64,000 nt of DNA, taken from the NCBI GenBank assembly GCA_038748065.1, contig JBCDJG010000025.1, forward strand, positions 1 through 64,000, in the 5' to 3' direction. The notes under the pieces were generated by a model that had not been told where the DNA came from, ran no database searches, and worked only from the letters and a program-made list of their open reading frames with translations. The position numbers were made by a program, and so were the translations under genes. This document shows, piece by piece, positions 7,532-17,093 of the stretch (its first letter is position 1; the number at the start of each line of letters is the position of its first letter). Origin of the DNA: JBCDJG01 sp038748065 (lineage in GTDB: Bacteria; Pseudomonadota; Gammaproteobacteria; Pseudomonadales; Halieaceae).

Positions 7532-8815
7532 CTATTTAAACTCTGCGCGACCACGATAGGGCGCGGCAGCGCCCAGTTCCGCTTCGATGCGCAGCAGGCG
7601 ATTGTACTTGGCGACACGATCAGAACGGCACAGAGAGCCGGTCTTGATCTGCCCCGCCGCCGTCGCCACAGCGAGGTCAGCGATGGTGGCGTCTTCGGTT
7701 TCACCCGAGCGATGGGAAATCACCGCCGTGTAGCCTGCGTCCTTGGCCAGGCTGATCGCGTCCAGGGTCTCGGAGAGGCTCCCGATCTGATTGAACTTGA
7801 TCAGGATGGAGTTCGCCACACCCCTGTCGATACCTTGCTGCAGAATTTGGGTATTGGTCACAAACAGGTCGTCGCCGACCAACTGCACGCTGTCGCCAAT
7901 CTTCTCGGTGAGCAGCTTCCAGCCATCCCAGTCCGACTCATCCAGGCCATCTTCGATCGAGATGATCGGATGTCCACTGGCCAACTCGGCCAGGTAATCA
8001 GCAAAGGCCTCTGAACTGAACTGCTTACCCTCGCCGGCCAGATCGTAAACGCCGTCCCGGTAAAACTCCGATGCGGCGCAGTCCAGGGCCAGCGTGATTT
8101 CATCACCGAGCCGGTAGCCAGCGCGGTCGACGGCTTCAGCAATCGCCTCCAGGGCAGCCTCGTTGGAGGGCAGGTTTGGCGCAAAACCACCCTCATCGCC
8201 CACCGCCGTATTCAGGCCACGACCCGATAGCACCTTTTTCAGGTTGTGAAATATCTCGGCGCCGGCGCGGAGCGCCTCAGCGAAGCTTGGCGCAGCAACC
8301 GGCTGCACCATGAATTCCTGAATGTCGACATTATTGTCGGCATGCTCTCCCCCATTGAGTATGTTCATCATCGGCACAGGCATGCTGAATGCCGTGCTGC
8401 CATTCAATTCCGCAATATGTCGGTACAGTGGCAGCTTGCGCGACGCCGCAGCGGCTTTGGCCGCCGCAAGGGAGACGGCGAGAATGGCATTGGCCCCAAA
8501 CTGACCCTTATTTTCAGTCCCATCTGCCTCGATCATCGCCTGGTCAAGCGCGCGCTGATCTTCTGCGCTTTTTCCCATCAGCAGATCTTTGATTGGACCA
8601 TTGACGTTAGCCACGGCCGTCAGCACGCCTTTGCCCATATAGCGATCGGCATCGCCGTCGCGAAGTTCCAGGGCCTCCCGAGACCCCGTTGAAGCGCCCG
8701 AGGGCGCGCAGGCGCTGCCGATCTCACCGGAATCCAGCGTCACCTCGGCCATGACCGTTGGGTTTCCCCGTGAATCCATGACCTCAAAGGCCTGCACGTC
8801 TGTGATCTTGCTCAT
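7532..8815 (-). CDS. eno: Enolase
   Basis: It interconverts 2-phosphoglycerate and phosphoenolpyruvate in glycolysis. The 427-residue protein starts MSKITDVQAFEVMDSRGNPT and has the substrate loop SGASTGSREALELRDGD. The Mg2+ ligands are in ALDCAASEFY, SIEDGLDE and LVGDDLFVTN, and the signature ILIKFNQIGSLSET carries the catalytic Lys. AVISHRSGETED follows near the C-terminus. The length is normal for bacterial enolase. It lies 6 bases upstream of ftsB and 30 bases downstream of kdsA, in the same transcription direction. Confidence 0.98.
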   Translation of the reverse strand: MSKITDVQAFEVMDSRGNPTVMAEVTLDSGEIGSACAPSGASTGSREALELRDGDADRYMGKGVLTAVANVNGPIKDLLMGKSAEDQRALDQAMIEADGTENKGQFGANAILAVSLAAAKAAAASRKLPLYRHIAELNGSTAFSMPVPMMNILNGGEHADNNVDIQEFMVQPVAAPSFAEALRAGAEIFHNLKKVLSGRGLNTAVGDEGGFAPNLPSNEAALEAIAEAVDRAGYRLGDEITLALDCAASEFYRDGVYDLAGEGKQFSSEAFADYLAELASGHPIISIEDGLDESDWDGWKLLTEKIGDSVQLVGDDLFVTNTQILQQGIDRGVANSILIKFNQIGSLSETLDAISLAKDAGYTAVISHRSGETEDATIADLAVATAAGQIKTGSLCRSDRVAKYNRLLRIEAELGAAAPYRGRAEFK

Positions 8816-8845
8816 CGCAACAACTCCATTATTGGTCCACGCTGA

Positions 8846-9697
8846 TCAGTCAATCTGCAGCGGGGGCAGCGACTTGACCAGATCATCAACGGCCTGGACC
8901 TGTCGCAGGAAAGGCTCAAGCTGCTCCAGCGGCAGGGCGCTAGGCCCATCACATAGCGCCTCGTCAGGCTTGGGATGCGCTTCCAGGAACAGGCCTGCCA
9001 GCCCTACCGCCATGCCAGCACGGGCCAGGTCCAGAGCCTGGCCGCGGCGACCGCCTGACGTGGCACCACCCGCGTCACGGCACTGCAGTGCATGAGTCAC
9101 GTCAAATGTCAGCGGTACGCCATCCGTGACCTTTTTCATCACACCGAAGCCGAGCATGTCCACGACCAGGTTATCGTATCCCAGGTTCGTGCCACGCTCG
9201 CAAACCAGCAAGCGGTCGTTACCACACTCACGAAACTTCTCCACCACGTTGGCCATCTGTGAAGGGCTGAGAAACTGTGGTTTCTTGATATGTATGGCCG
9301 CGCCGGTGGCTGCCATGGCCGCCACCAGATCTGTCTGCCTGGCAAGGAATGCGGGCAACTGAATAATGTCACAGACTTCAGCCGCGGCTTCTGCCTGTTC
9401 AGGCGCATGGACGTCTGTGATAACGGGGACGTCGTAGGCCGATTTAACCTCCGCGAGAATCGAAAGGCCCGCTTCCAGTCCGGGCCCGCGAAATGAATGA
9501 ACCGATGAGCGGTTGGCCTTATCAAAGGACGCTTTGAAAACGTAAGGAATACCCAGGGCGCGGCAGACAGCGACATAGTGCGCGCAGACATCCAGCGCGA
9601 ACTCACGGCTCTCAAGCACATTGACACCGCCAAGCAGTACAAAGGGCGCATCGTTAGCGATGCGAATATCGCCGACGTCGACTATGCGGTCAGCCAC
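8846..9697 (-). CDS. kdsA: 3-deoxy-D-manno-octulosonate 8-phosphate synthase
   Basis: It condenses PEP with arabinose 5-phosphate to make KDO-8-P for lipopolysaccharide inner core. The 283-residue protein contains FVLLGGVNVLESREFAL, YVFKASFDKANRSSVHSFRGPG (the PEP/A5P-binding KASFDKANR signature), IIQLPAFLARQTDL, and VTHALQCRDAGGATSGGRR near residue 205. A KDO synthase shows that the organism makes a lipopolysaccharide outer membrane. It sits between pyrG (6-base gap) and eno. Confidence 0.97.
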   Translation of the reverse strand: MADRIVDVGDIRIANDAPFVLLGGVNVLESREFALDVCAHYVAVCRALGIPYVFKASFDKANRSSVHSFRGPGLEAGLSILAEVKSAYDVPVITDVHAPEQAEAAAEVCDIIQLPAFLARQTDLVAAMAATGAAIHIKKPQFLSPSQMANVVEKFRECGNDRLLVCERGTNLGYDNLVVDMLGFGVMKKVTDGVPLTFDVTHALQCRDAGGATSGGRRGQALDLARAGMAVGLAGLFLEAHPKPDEALCDGPSALPLEQLEPFLRQVQAVDDLVKSLPPLQID

Positions 9698-9703
9698 GGC
9701 GGG

Positions 9704-11344
9704 CTAGCTCGCCTGGCGGGCGCGCGCGTGTTCCCGAGCCGCTTCGATGTATGAGGTAAAGAGGGGGTGGCCACCGCGCGGCCGCGACGTAAACTCAGGG
9801 TGGAACTGGCAGGCAACGAACCACGGATGTGCATTCAGCTCGATCATTTCCACCAGCGAGCGATCCTCTGACCAACCGACAATGCCCATACCGGCCGCGC
9901 GCATCTGGTCGAGGTAGTTATTGTTCACCTCGTACCGATGACGGTGTCGCTCACGTATGGTCTCGGCGCCATAAATGTCGCGTACCTTGGTGCCCGCGTC
10001 GAGATGACAGGGCTGCGCACCCAGTCGCATCGTCCCACCGAGGTCAGAGCTTTCATCACGCTGCTCGGTCGAACCGTCCGCATTCATCCACTCGGTGATC
10101 AACGCGATGATCGGATGCGGCGTCGAGGTATCCATTTCCGTAGAATGCGCACCCTTGAGCCCACAAACGTTGCGCGCAAACTCGATTAGCGCCATGTGCA
10201 TGCCCAGACAGATGCCCAGGTAAGGCACCTGATTTTCGCGGGCATAGCGAACTGCCGTGATCTTGCCTTCGATACCGCGATCGCCGAAGCCGCCGGGCAC
10301 CAGAATGGCATTAACGCCGTCCAGCATGGCTGTGCCCTCACGCTCGATATCTTCCGCATCGATGTAGTCGATCTGAACGGAACTGCTGGTCTGCAGGCCA
10401 GCGTGTTTCAGCGCCTCGTTGAGGGACTTATACGCATCGAGCAAATCCATGTACTTCCCCACCATGGCGATGCGTACTTCCCCCTCCGGTTCACTGCGCT
10501 CTCGCACCAGTACCTCGTCCCACTCGCGCAGATCGGCAGCAGAACAATCAAGGTTGAAGCGCTCGACCACAAAGTCGTCGAGGCCGCTGTCGTGCAGCAT
10601 GCCGGGTATGCTGTAGATCGAATCGGCGTCGAGCAGCGGAATGACTGCGCGCTCCTCGACGTTGGTGAACAGGGAGATCTTCTTGCGAGCGCTCTCCTCG
10701 ATTTCAACGGAGCAGCGGCACAGCAAAATATCTGGCTGCAGGCCGATAGAGCGCAGCTCCTTTACCGAGTGTTGCGTCGGCTTGGTCTTGATCTCTCCGG
10801 CGGTCGCTATGTATGGAACCAGCGTAAGGTGCATCAGCAGGGCGCGATTGGAGCCCATTTCAACCTTCAGCTGACGGGCCGCCTCGAGAAAGGGCAGGCC
10901 CTCGATATCACCCACGGTGCCTCCTATCTCGATCACGGCAACGTCGGCATCACCCGCACCCAGCACAACACGGCGCTTGATTTCATCGGTGATATGCGGA
11001 ATGACCTGCACCGTGCCACCGAGGTAATCGCCGCGGCGCTCCTTTTTCAGCACCGTGTTGTACACGCGCCCCGTGGTGAAGTTGTTATTCCTCAGCATGG
11101 TGGTGCGAGTAAAGCGTTCGTAGTGACCAAGATCGAGATCCGTTTCGGCACCGTCCTCGGTAACGAAAACCTCCCCGTGCTGGAAGGGGCTCATGGTGCC
11201 CGGATCGACGTTGATATAGGGATCGAGCTTTAGCAGGGTAACGCGAAGGCCTCGAGCCTCCAGTACAGCCGCCAGCGAGGCCGCTGCGATCCCCTTGCCC
11301 AATGAGGAAACCACACCACCCGTGACGAAAACATAACGCGTCAT
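9704..11344 (-). CDS. pyrG: CTP synthase
   Basis: It aminates UTP to CTP with glutamine or ammonia and ATP. The 546-residue protein has an N-terminal synthetase domain (RYVFVTGGVVSSLGKGIAAA, the P-loop; FTTGRVYNTVLKKERRGDYLG; VIEIGGTVGDIEGLPFLEA). A C-terminal class I glutamine amidotransferase domain carries the nucleophile motif LGICLGMHMAL and the His-Glu pair in QFHPEF. All catalytic motifs are intact and the length is typical. The 200 bases between tilS and this gene contain no gene and no convincing promoter match. Confidence 0.98.
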   Translation of the reverse strand: MTRYVFVTGGVVSSLGKGIAAASLAAVLEARGLRVTLLKLDPYINVDPGTMSPFQHGEVFVTEDGAETDLDLGHYERFTRTTMLRNNNFTTGRVYNTVLKKERRGDYLGGTVQVIPHITDEIKRRVVLGAGDADVAVIEIGGTVGDIEGLPFLEAARQLKVEMGSNRALLMHLTLVPYIATAGEIKTKPTQHSVKELRSIGLQPDILLCRCSVEIEESARKKISLFTNVEERAVIPLLDADSIYSIPGMLHDSGLDDFVVERFNLDCSAADLREWDEVLVRERSEPEGEVRIAMVGKYMDLLDAYKSLNEALKHAGLQTSSSVQIDYIDAEDIEREGTAMLDGVNAILVPGGFGDRGIEGKITAVRYARENQVPYLGICLGMHMALIEFARNVCGLKGAHSTEMDTSTPHPIIALITEWMNADGSTEQRDESSDLGGTMRLGAQPCHLDAGTKVRDIYGAETIRERHRHRYEVNNNYLDQMRAAGMGIVGWSEDRSLVEMIELNAHPWFVACQFHPEFTSRPRGGHPLFTSYIEAAREHARARQAS

Positions 11345-11545
11345 GAAAAGCCTTTTTTACGCATTTTCGGACGCAGGGCCCGCTGCACTCAGTGAAGCTG
11401 CGCCGTAGGCAGTGTCATTGCGCTCCTGTCGAAGGCGACGGAGCACACTGACACGGTCAAGCCAGCGCGATCGAGGCCGCAGAAAAAGCAGCATCGACCC
11501 TGCAAAACAGATGGGAAATCAGCGTAACAGAAAGGCCTTGTCAGC

Positions 11546-12889
11546 TCAAACCGCCGACACGCTGGGACGACGCCAATACAGCTGCCAGCGGCGCTCGTCG
11601 CCGGCATTGTCAGCGCGCACGCGGCTGGATTCGCACATCCACAAATCACCCACCGCCAGCAGCTCATCGCCCAGCCGCACAAGCGGCAGCCGGTCTCGCC
11701 ACCAGGGCGGCACACCCGCTTCCTGCAGCAGCTTTTTCAGGGACTGGCTGGCACCCCGGCCCAGCGGTCTACAGCGCTCGCCGCCGCTACGAAAAGACAC
11801 GGTAAGGTCTTCCTGCGGGCCAAGTATCAGCCCCGGCCCAGGCGCCGAGCGAAGGCTGAGTTCGCCCACGCCTTCCAATGAGTACGTTTGACCCGGGGAC
11901 AGGCGCAGGTCGCGGCTTGGCGCCTCCCCCGGCGGCAGGCGATAAAACGCTCCCCGGTAGACCTGTAGGGAATCGCGGCCGATATCCAGCCTTACGCTGC
12001 CGCCCGCCTCGGCTGCGCGCAGCTGCCGCAGGCATTCCTTGAGCTTGCGCGAATCTGGTATCGCCAGGTTTTCTGCTTCCAGCCAGGCCCGCAGTGCATG
12101 ACCCGCAGCAGCATCATCCAGAGCCAAAAGCGGCGCCAGCGCAATACCAGGGTCTTCCATCACGCTATAGACGGTTTCCAGCACTGGCGTTACACCGACC
12201 AGGGCGTCATTCGCCTGGGCAAGCAGCGTCATACTTCGGGCCACGGTGCGGCGATAGGCGGGCCAGCGCGCTTCGAGTTGTGGCAACACCCGCCGGCGCA
12301 GATAGTTGCGAGCCAGGGCAGTGTCCGCGTTACTGGGGTCTTCAATCCAACTGAGCTGCCGGTCGCGAGCGTAGGTCAGCAGGGCGCTGCGCGGCAGGCC
12401 CAGCAAGGGTCGCAGCAGCCTGCCCGGGCCCAGGGCCCGCGTTGCCGGCATGCCCGCCAGGCCGCGAGGCCCGGCGCCACGCATAAGACGCAGCAGAAAA
12501 GTCTCCACCTGGTCATCGAGATGATGCGCAAGCAGCAAGACTTCACCGTCCCCAATAGCGCGCTCGAAACTGGCGTAGCGCGCCCTGCGCGCCGCCGCCT
12601 CCGGCCCGTCACCGCTGGCTTCGACCTCAACCCTCTCAATATCGAGCGGCACTTCGAGCTCGGCGCAGACCCGTTGACAGTGTGCAGCCCACTCGTCTGC
12701 CTCGCGCTGCATGCCATGGTTAATATGTAAGGCCCTGAGGGAGGGACCTGTGCCCAGCCGTGATAGCAGGTGCAGGAGCACGCTGGAGTCGAGGCCGCCG
12801 CTGAATGCCAGCCGCCAGGCGGGCGCGTCAAGTACATCACCGAGCGCTTCTTCGAGGGTGCCCAGCAGGTCGCTCTCGCCGGCGTCCAT
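11546..12889 (-). CDS. tilS: tRNA(Ile)-lysidine synthase
   Basis: It attaches lysine to C34 of the tRNA-Ile CAU anticodon so that it reads AUA. The 447-residue protein has the N-type ATP-pyrophosphatase loop FSGGLDSSVLLHLL at about residues 29-42. HINHGMQREADEWAAHC and LAHHLDDQVETFLLRLMRGAGPRGLAGM follow, the second being the family's catalytic region. EDPSNADTALARNYLRRRVLP is another conserved element, and the C-terminal tRNA-binding domains fill the rest. It is 19 bases downstream of accA, the common accA-tilS pairing. Confidence 0.95.
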   Translation of the reverse strand: MDAGESDLLGTLEEALGDVLDAPAWRLAFSGGLDSSVLLHLLSRLGTGPSLRALHINHGMQREADEWAAHCQRVCAELEVPLDIERVEVEASGDGPEAAARRARYASFERAIGDGEVLLLAHHLDDQVETFLLRLMRGAGPRGLAGMPATRALGPGRLLRPLLGLPRSALLTYARDRQLSWIEDPSNADTALARNYLRRRVLPQLEARWPAYRRTVARSMTLLAQANDALVGVTPVLETVYSVMEDPGIALAPLLALDDAAAGHALRAWLEAENLAIPDSRKLKECLRQLRAAEAGGSVRLDIGRDSLQVYRGAFYRLPPGEAPSRDLRLSPGQTYSLEGVGELSLRSAPGPGLILGPQEDLTVSFRSGGERCRPLGRGASQSLKKLLQEAGVPPWWRDRLPLVRLGDELLAVGDLWMCESSRVRADNAGDERRWQLYWRRPSVSAV

Positions 12890-12908
12890 GGCAGGACCGG
12901 AGGCTGGC

Positions 12909-13856
12909 TCAGCTGCCGTAGGACATCAGGCGCTCATATCGCTTGGCGAGCATGTCCTCTACTGCCATGGCATCGAGCTGCTCCAGCTGGGCTTCCACAT
13001 GCGCCTTGATGCGCTCGGCCATCAGGTCAACGTCACGGTGGGCACCGCCCAGAGGTTCCTCGATGGTGGCATCAACAATTCCCAGCTCTTCGAGCACCGA
13101 GGAGGTGACACCCATAGCTTCGGCAGCGTCCGGGGCGAACTCGGTACTCTTCCAAATGATATTGGCGCAGCCCTCAGGGGAAATCACAAAATAGGTCGCG
13201 TACTGCAGCATAGCCAGATGATCACCAACCCCGATACCCAGCGCGCCACCGGAGCTACCCTCCCCAATGACAACGCAAAGAATAGGCGTGGACAATCGCG
13301 ACATCACCGCCAGGTTCTGGGCGATAGACTCGCTGATACCCCGCTCTTCAGAATCAATACCCGGGTAGGCTCCGGGCGTGTCAATGAATGTAATGACCGG
13401 CATCTTGAAACGTTCGGCCATCTCCATAAGACGCAGCGCCTTGCGATAGCCCTCGGGCTTGGGCATGCCGAAATTCCGCAGGACCTTGTCTTTGACCGCT
13501 CTGCCCTTCTCTTGGCCAATCACCATGACAGGGCGATCATTCAGCCGTGCAATGCCACCGACAATGGCATTGTCATCACCAAAATGGCGGTCGCCATGCA
13601 GCTCGTCAAACTCGCCAAATATGCGCTCGATATAGTCAAGGCTATAGGGCCGAAGCGGATGCCTTGCTACTTTGACGATATCCCAGGCGCTAAGATTGCT
13701 GTAGATCTTCTCGGTGAGTTTGGTGCTCTTCTGACGCAGGGTTTCAATCTCTTCTTCAAGATTGATCTCCGCGTCGGATCCAACCAGCTGCAGCTCCTCG
13801 ATCTTGACTTCCAGCTCTGCGATTGGCTGTTCGAAATCCAGGTAGTTGGGATTCAT
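12909..13856 (-). CDS. accA: Acetyl-CoA carboxylase carboxyltransferase subunit alpha
   Basis: This is the alpha half of the carboxyltransferase that moves CO2 from biotin to acetyl-CoA in fatty-acid synthesis. The 315-residue protein starts MNPNYLDFEQPIAELEVKIEEL. It contains RHPLRPYSLDYIERIF, IDTPGAYPGIDSEERGISESIA, and the oxyanion-forming GEGSSGGALGIGVGD. The length matches the family (about 317). The partner accD is not in the window. Confidence 0.97.
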   Translation of the reverse strand: MNPNYLDFEQPIAELEVKIEELQLVGSDAEINLEEEIETLRQKSTKLTEKIYSNLSAWDIVKVARHPLRPYSLDYIERIFGEFDELHGDRHFGDDNAIVGGIARLNDRPVMVIGQEKGRAVKDKVLRNFGMPKPEGYRKALRLMEMAERFKMPVITFIDTPGAYPGIDSEERGISESIAQNLAVMSRLSTPILCVVIGEGSSGGALGIGVGDHLAMLQYATYFVISPEGCANIIWKSTEFAPDAAEAMGVTSSVLEELGIVDATIEEPLGGAHRDVDLMAERIKAHVEAQLEQLDAMAVEDMLAKRYERLMSYGS

Positions 13857-13935
13857 GGCGTGAGGGTCTCTGTATTCGGGAAAGGCATTGCGGGGTCGCT
13901 GAATCCACTAAGTGTACCCGGAAAAGCGCATAGGG

Positions 13936-15240
13936 TCAGCCGCCGACCAGGCTGATCATCACGCCTGCGGCGACCGCAGAGCCAATAACGCCGGCGACAT
14001 TCGGCCCCATCGCATGCATCAGCAGGAAGTTATGAGGGTTCGATTCGAGGCCAACCTTGTTAGACACGCGTGCCGCCATGGGCACAGCGGAGACTCCCGC
14101 CGAACCGATGAGGGGGTTGAGCGGCGTGCCGCCCAGGCGATTCATCGCCTTGGCGATCAACACACCCGAGGCCGTGCCAATTGCAAATGCGACGATGCCA
14201 AGGCCCAGTATGCCAAGCGTGTTGACGTCCAGGAACTTGTCCGCGACCAGCTTGGAGCCGACGGAGAGCCCAAGAAAAATCGTGGTGATGTTGATCAGGG
14301 CATTTTGCGTGGTGTCTGACAGCCGGTCCACCACGCCGCATTCCTTCATCAGGTTGCCAAAACAGAACATACCGAGCAGGGGCGCAGCGTCCGGCAACAG
14401 CATGGCCACCAGCATCAACAGAATCAGCGGGAAAACGATTTTTTCGCGTCGGCCAACGGGGCGCAGCTGGGTCATCTCAATCGCGCGCTCCTCGGCGGTC
14501 GTGAGGGCGCGCATGATCGGCGGCTGGATCATCGGTACCAGCGCCATGTAAGAATAGGCCGCCACAGCGATAGGCCCCAGCAGATCGGGTGCCAGAACTG
14601 ACGATACATAAATCGCCGTTGGTCCATCCGCGCCGCCGATAATACCGATAGCCGCCGCATCCGCGAGACTGAAATCCATGAGCCCGATGGAGGTGAGTCC
14701 TACCGCACCCAGCACGGTAGCAAATATGCCGAATTGGGCGGCAGCGCCGAGAAACAGCGTGCGCGGGTTGGCCAGGAGCGGGCCGAAATCAGTCATCGCC
14801 CCAACGCCCATAAAGATGACCAGCGGCGCGACCCCGCTGGCAATGGCCACGTTGTAAAAGTTATACAGCATGCCGTTGCTGAAACCCGTATTGATAGCGA
14901 GCTGCTGTGCGGCGAGTTTGACCTGAGCGGGAGCACCGTCGTAGGCAGACAGAAGCTCCTTGGTCGCAGCATCCAGCCCCACACCAAGCACCGTCGCCAG
15001 CTGGCGCAGATCTTCGGGTCCTGCGGCGTTAATGGCATTCTCGACCGCGGAGTACGCAAGCCCCGCGCCTGGAATGTTTGCGAGTATGCCGCCGAAGCCA
15101 ATGGGTACCAGCAGCAGAGGTTCAAAGCGCTTGTGGATCGCCAGGTACAGCAGGCCGAACCCAATCAGGATCATCAGGCCCTCGCCGGGGCCAATTTGCG
15201 ACAGTCCGGAGCTGCTCCATAGCGTAAGGAGTTTTTCCAT
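13936..15240 (-). CDS. oadB: Oxaloacetate decarboxylase beta subunit (Na+-translocating membrane carboxylyase)
   Basis: This integral membrane subunit decarboxylates carboxybiotin and couples it to outward Na+ transport. The 434-residue protein has about ten hydrophobic helices. The Na+-site motif GIIGGADGPTAIYVSS is at about residue 200, with the conserved functional Asp in GGADGP. A second conserved loop, GSAGVSAVPMAARVSNK, lies near residue 380, and NPHNFLLMHAMGPNVAGVIGSA is in the last helices. It follows oadA with a 2-base gap. The same fold occurs in methylmalonyl-CoA and glutaconyl-CoA decarboxylases, so the alpha subunit decides the substrate. Confidence 0.94.
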   Translation of the reverse strand: MEKLLTLWSSSGLSQIGPGEGLMILIGFGLLYLAIHKRFEPLLLVPIGFGGILANIPGAGLAYSAVENAINAAGPEDLRQLATVLGVGLDAATKELLSAYDGAPAQVKLAAQQLAINTGFSNGMLYNFYNVAIASGVAPLVIFMGVGAMTDFGPLLANPRTLFLGAAAQFGIFATVLGAVGLTSIGLMDFSLADAAAIGIIGGADGPTAIYVSSVLAPDLLGPIAVAAYSYMALVPMIQPPIMRALTTAEERAIEMTQLRPVGRREKIVFPLILLMLVAMLLPDAAPLLGMFCFGNLMKECGVVDRLSDTTQNALINITTIFLGLSVGSKLVADKFLDVNTLGILGLGIVAFAIGTASGVLIAKAMNRLGGTPLNPLIGSAGVSAVPMAARVSNKVGLESNPHNFLLMHAMGPNVAGVIGSAVAAGVMISLVGG

Positions 15241-15242
15241 GC

Positions 15243-17060
15243 CTAGCTCAGACTGACGATACTATCGCCCACCGACACCGCGTCACCCACCGCGACATCG
15301 ACGCTGGCTATAGCGCCCGCACGGGGCGCCCTGACTTCGGTCTCCATTTTCATGGCTTCCAGAATGACCAGCACATCGCCCGCTTGCACCGCGTCGCCGG
15401 GTGCGACCCTCACCTCGAAGATGTTGCCTGCCAGGGGCGCCGGAACAGGCTCCGCCGGAGCGCTCGACGCGGGCGGGGTTGCCGGGCCTGGCGCTGGCGC
15501 TGCGGCCGATGTCGCGATGGAAGAGACGTCACCACCCGCGCTCACTTCAACCACGTAGCTCTGGCCACTCACCTTGACCGTGTAGACGCCACTGTCGCCA
15601 GCAGCGGCCGGTGCAGGTGCAGCTGGCACGGCTGGCTGTGGCTCGGGCTCACTGCCCGGCGCCGCTTCGAAAGCCTCCGGGTTGCCACGGTTTTCCAGGA
15701 ATTTGAGGCCCACCTGCGGAAACAGTGCGTAGGTCAGCACGTCGTCCACCTCACGCTCACCGGCTGCGAGGTCGATGTCTTTTTCCGAGGCCAGCTGCTT
15801 CAACTCAGCAGTGAGCACGTCAAGCTCTGGCTCAAGCAGGTCCGCCGGCCGACAGCTGATCGCTTCGGCGCCCTCCAGGACGCGCTCCTGTAAGGCTGCA
15901 TTTACCGCGGCGGGGGTGGCGCCATACTCGCCCTTAAGGACACCTGCTGTTTCTTTTGAAATCGACTTGTAACGCTCTCCCGTTAGCACATTGATAACCG
16001 ACTGGGTGCCGACGATCTGCGAGGTGGGTGTCACCAGGGGAATATAGCCAAGGTCCTCACGCACCCGGGGAATTTCCTCAAGCACCTCATCGAGCTTGTC
16101 CGCCGCGCCCTGCTCCCGCAGCTGGTTTTCCATGTTTGTGAGCATGCCTCCAGGCACCTGGGCCACCAGGATGCGGGAGTCCACGCCCCGCAGTGAGCCC
16201 TCGAACTTCGCGTACTTCTTGCGCACGTCGCGGAAGTAGGCCGCTATTTCCTCCAACAGGCCGATGTCCAGACCCGTATCGCGGCCGGTCCCTTCGAGGA
16301 TCGCGACCACCGTCTCGGTTGGCGAGTGCCCATAGGTCATCGACATCGATGAGATCGACGTGTCGACGTTGTCGATGCCCGCCTCCACGCATTTGACGAT
16401 CGTCGAGGTGGAGAGCCCCGTGGTGGCATGACATTGCATATGGATGGGGATATCGCAGGCGGCCTTGAGCTTGCTAACCAGTTCGAAACCATCGTAAGGC
16501 CGCAGCAAACCAGCCATATCTTTGATGGCGATGGAATGGGCGCCCATATCCTCGATGCGTTTGCCCTGCTCCACCCAGTTGTCGATCGTGTGCACCGGGC
16601 TCAGCGTGTAGGCGATAGTGCCCTGGGCGTGTTTGCCCACTTCAACGACCGCCTTCAGCGCGCGCTCGATGTTGCGCATGTCGTTCATGGCATCAAACAC
16701 GCGGAATACGTCTACGCCGTTCTGTGCCGCGCGTTCGACAAACTTGTCTACCACGTCGTCAGCGTAGTGGCGGTAGCCGAGAATGTTCTGCCCCCGGAAC
16801 AGCATTTGCTGCGGCGTCTTGGGCATGGCCTTCTTCAGCTCCCGAATCCGTTCCCATGGATCCTCGCCGAGATAGCGAATGCAGGCGTCAAAGGTGGCGC
16901 CACCCCAGGACTCCAGAGACCAGAATCCGACCTCATCCAGCTTCGCAGCGATCGGCAGCATGTCCTCAATGCGGACGCGGGTAGCGAGTAGCGACTGAGA
17001 GGCGTCCCGCAATACAACATCGGTGATTCCCAGCGGTGCTTGCTTCTCATCCATGCTCAC
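15243..17060 (-). CDS. oadA: Oxaloacetate decarboxylase alpha subunit (carboxyltransferase + biotinyl domain)
   Basis: This soluble subunit removes the carboxyl group from oxaloacetate and places it on its own biotin. The 605-residue protein has an N-terminal HMGL/pyruvate-carboxylase-type TIM barrel (DVVLRDASQSLLATR; FWSLESWGGATFDACIRYL; HMQCHATTGLSTS), a conserved carboxylase domain, an Ala/Pro-rich linker, and a C-terminal biotinyl domain with EAMKMET at about residue 568 (biotin on the Lys). It is co-directional with oadG upstream and oadB downstream, which supports the Na+ pump assignment over pyruvate carboxylase subunit B. Confidence 0.94.
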   Translation of the reverse strand: MSMDEKQAPLGITDVVLRDASQSLLATRVRIEDMLPIAAKLDEVGFWSLESWGGATFDACIRYLGEDPWERIRELKKAMPKTPQQMLFRGQNILGYRHYADDVVDKFVERAAQNGVDVFRVFDAMNDMRNIERALKAVVEVGKHAQGTIAYTLSPVHTIDNWVEQGKRIEDMGAHSIAIKDMAGLLRPYDGFELVSKLKAACDIPIHMQCHATTGLSTSTIVKCVEAGIDNVDTSISSMSMTYGHSPTETVVAILEGTGRDTGLDIGLLEEIAAYFRDVRKKYAKFEGSLRGVDSRILVAQVPGGMLTNMENQLREQGAADKLDEVLEEIPRVREDLGYIPLVTPTSQIVGTQSVINVLTGERYKSISKETAGVLKGEYGATPAAVNAALQERVLEGAEAISCRPADLLEPELDVLTAELKQLASEKDIDLAAGEREVDDVLTYALFPQVGLKFLENRGNPEAFEAAPGSEPEPQPAVPAAPAPAAAGDSGVYTVKVSGQSYVVEVSAGGDVSSIATSAAAPAPGPATPPASSAPAEPVPAPLAGNIFEVRVAPGDAVQAGDVLVILEAMKMETEVRAPRAGAIASVDVAVGDAVSVGDSIVSLS

Positions 17061-17093
17061 AGTTCTCCCCGTGGGTTAGTTCGGTCCAGGATT

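Noticed and set aside
10196..11233. Plus-strand open frame of 345 codons opposite pyrG
   Set aside because: It is a shadow of the intact CTP synthase gene. Codon bias of the GC-rich gene keeps the opposite frame open, and it has no family motifs.
11345..11545. Promoter for pyrG with a TTGACC -35 box
   Set aside because: TTGACC is present on the minus strand, but no -10-like hexamer occurs at 16-18 bases downstream.
12711..13955. Plus-strand open frame of 414 codons opposite accA
   Set aside because: It lies almost entirely on the reverse of accA and tilS and has no recognisable domain or ribosome site.
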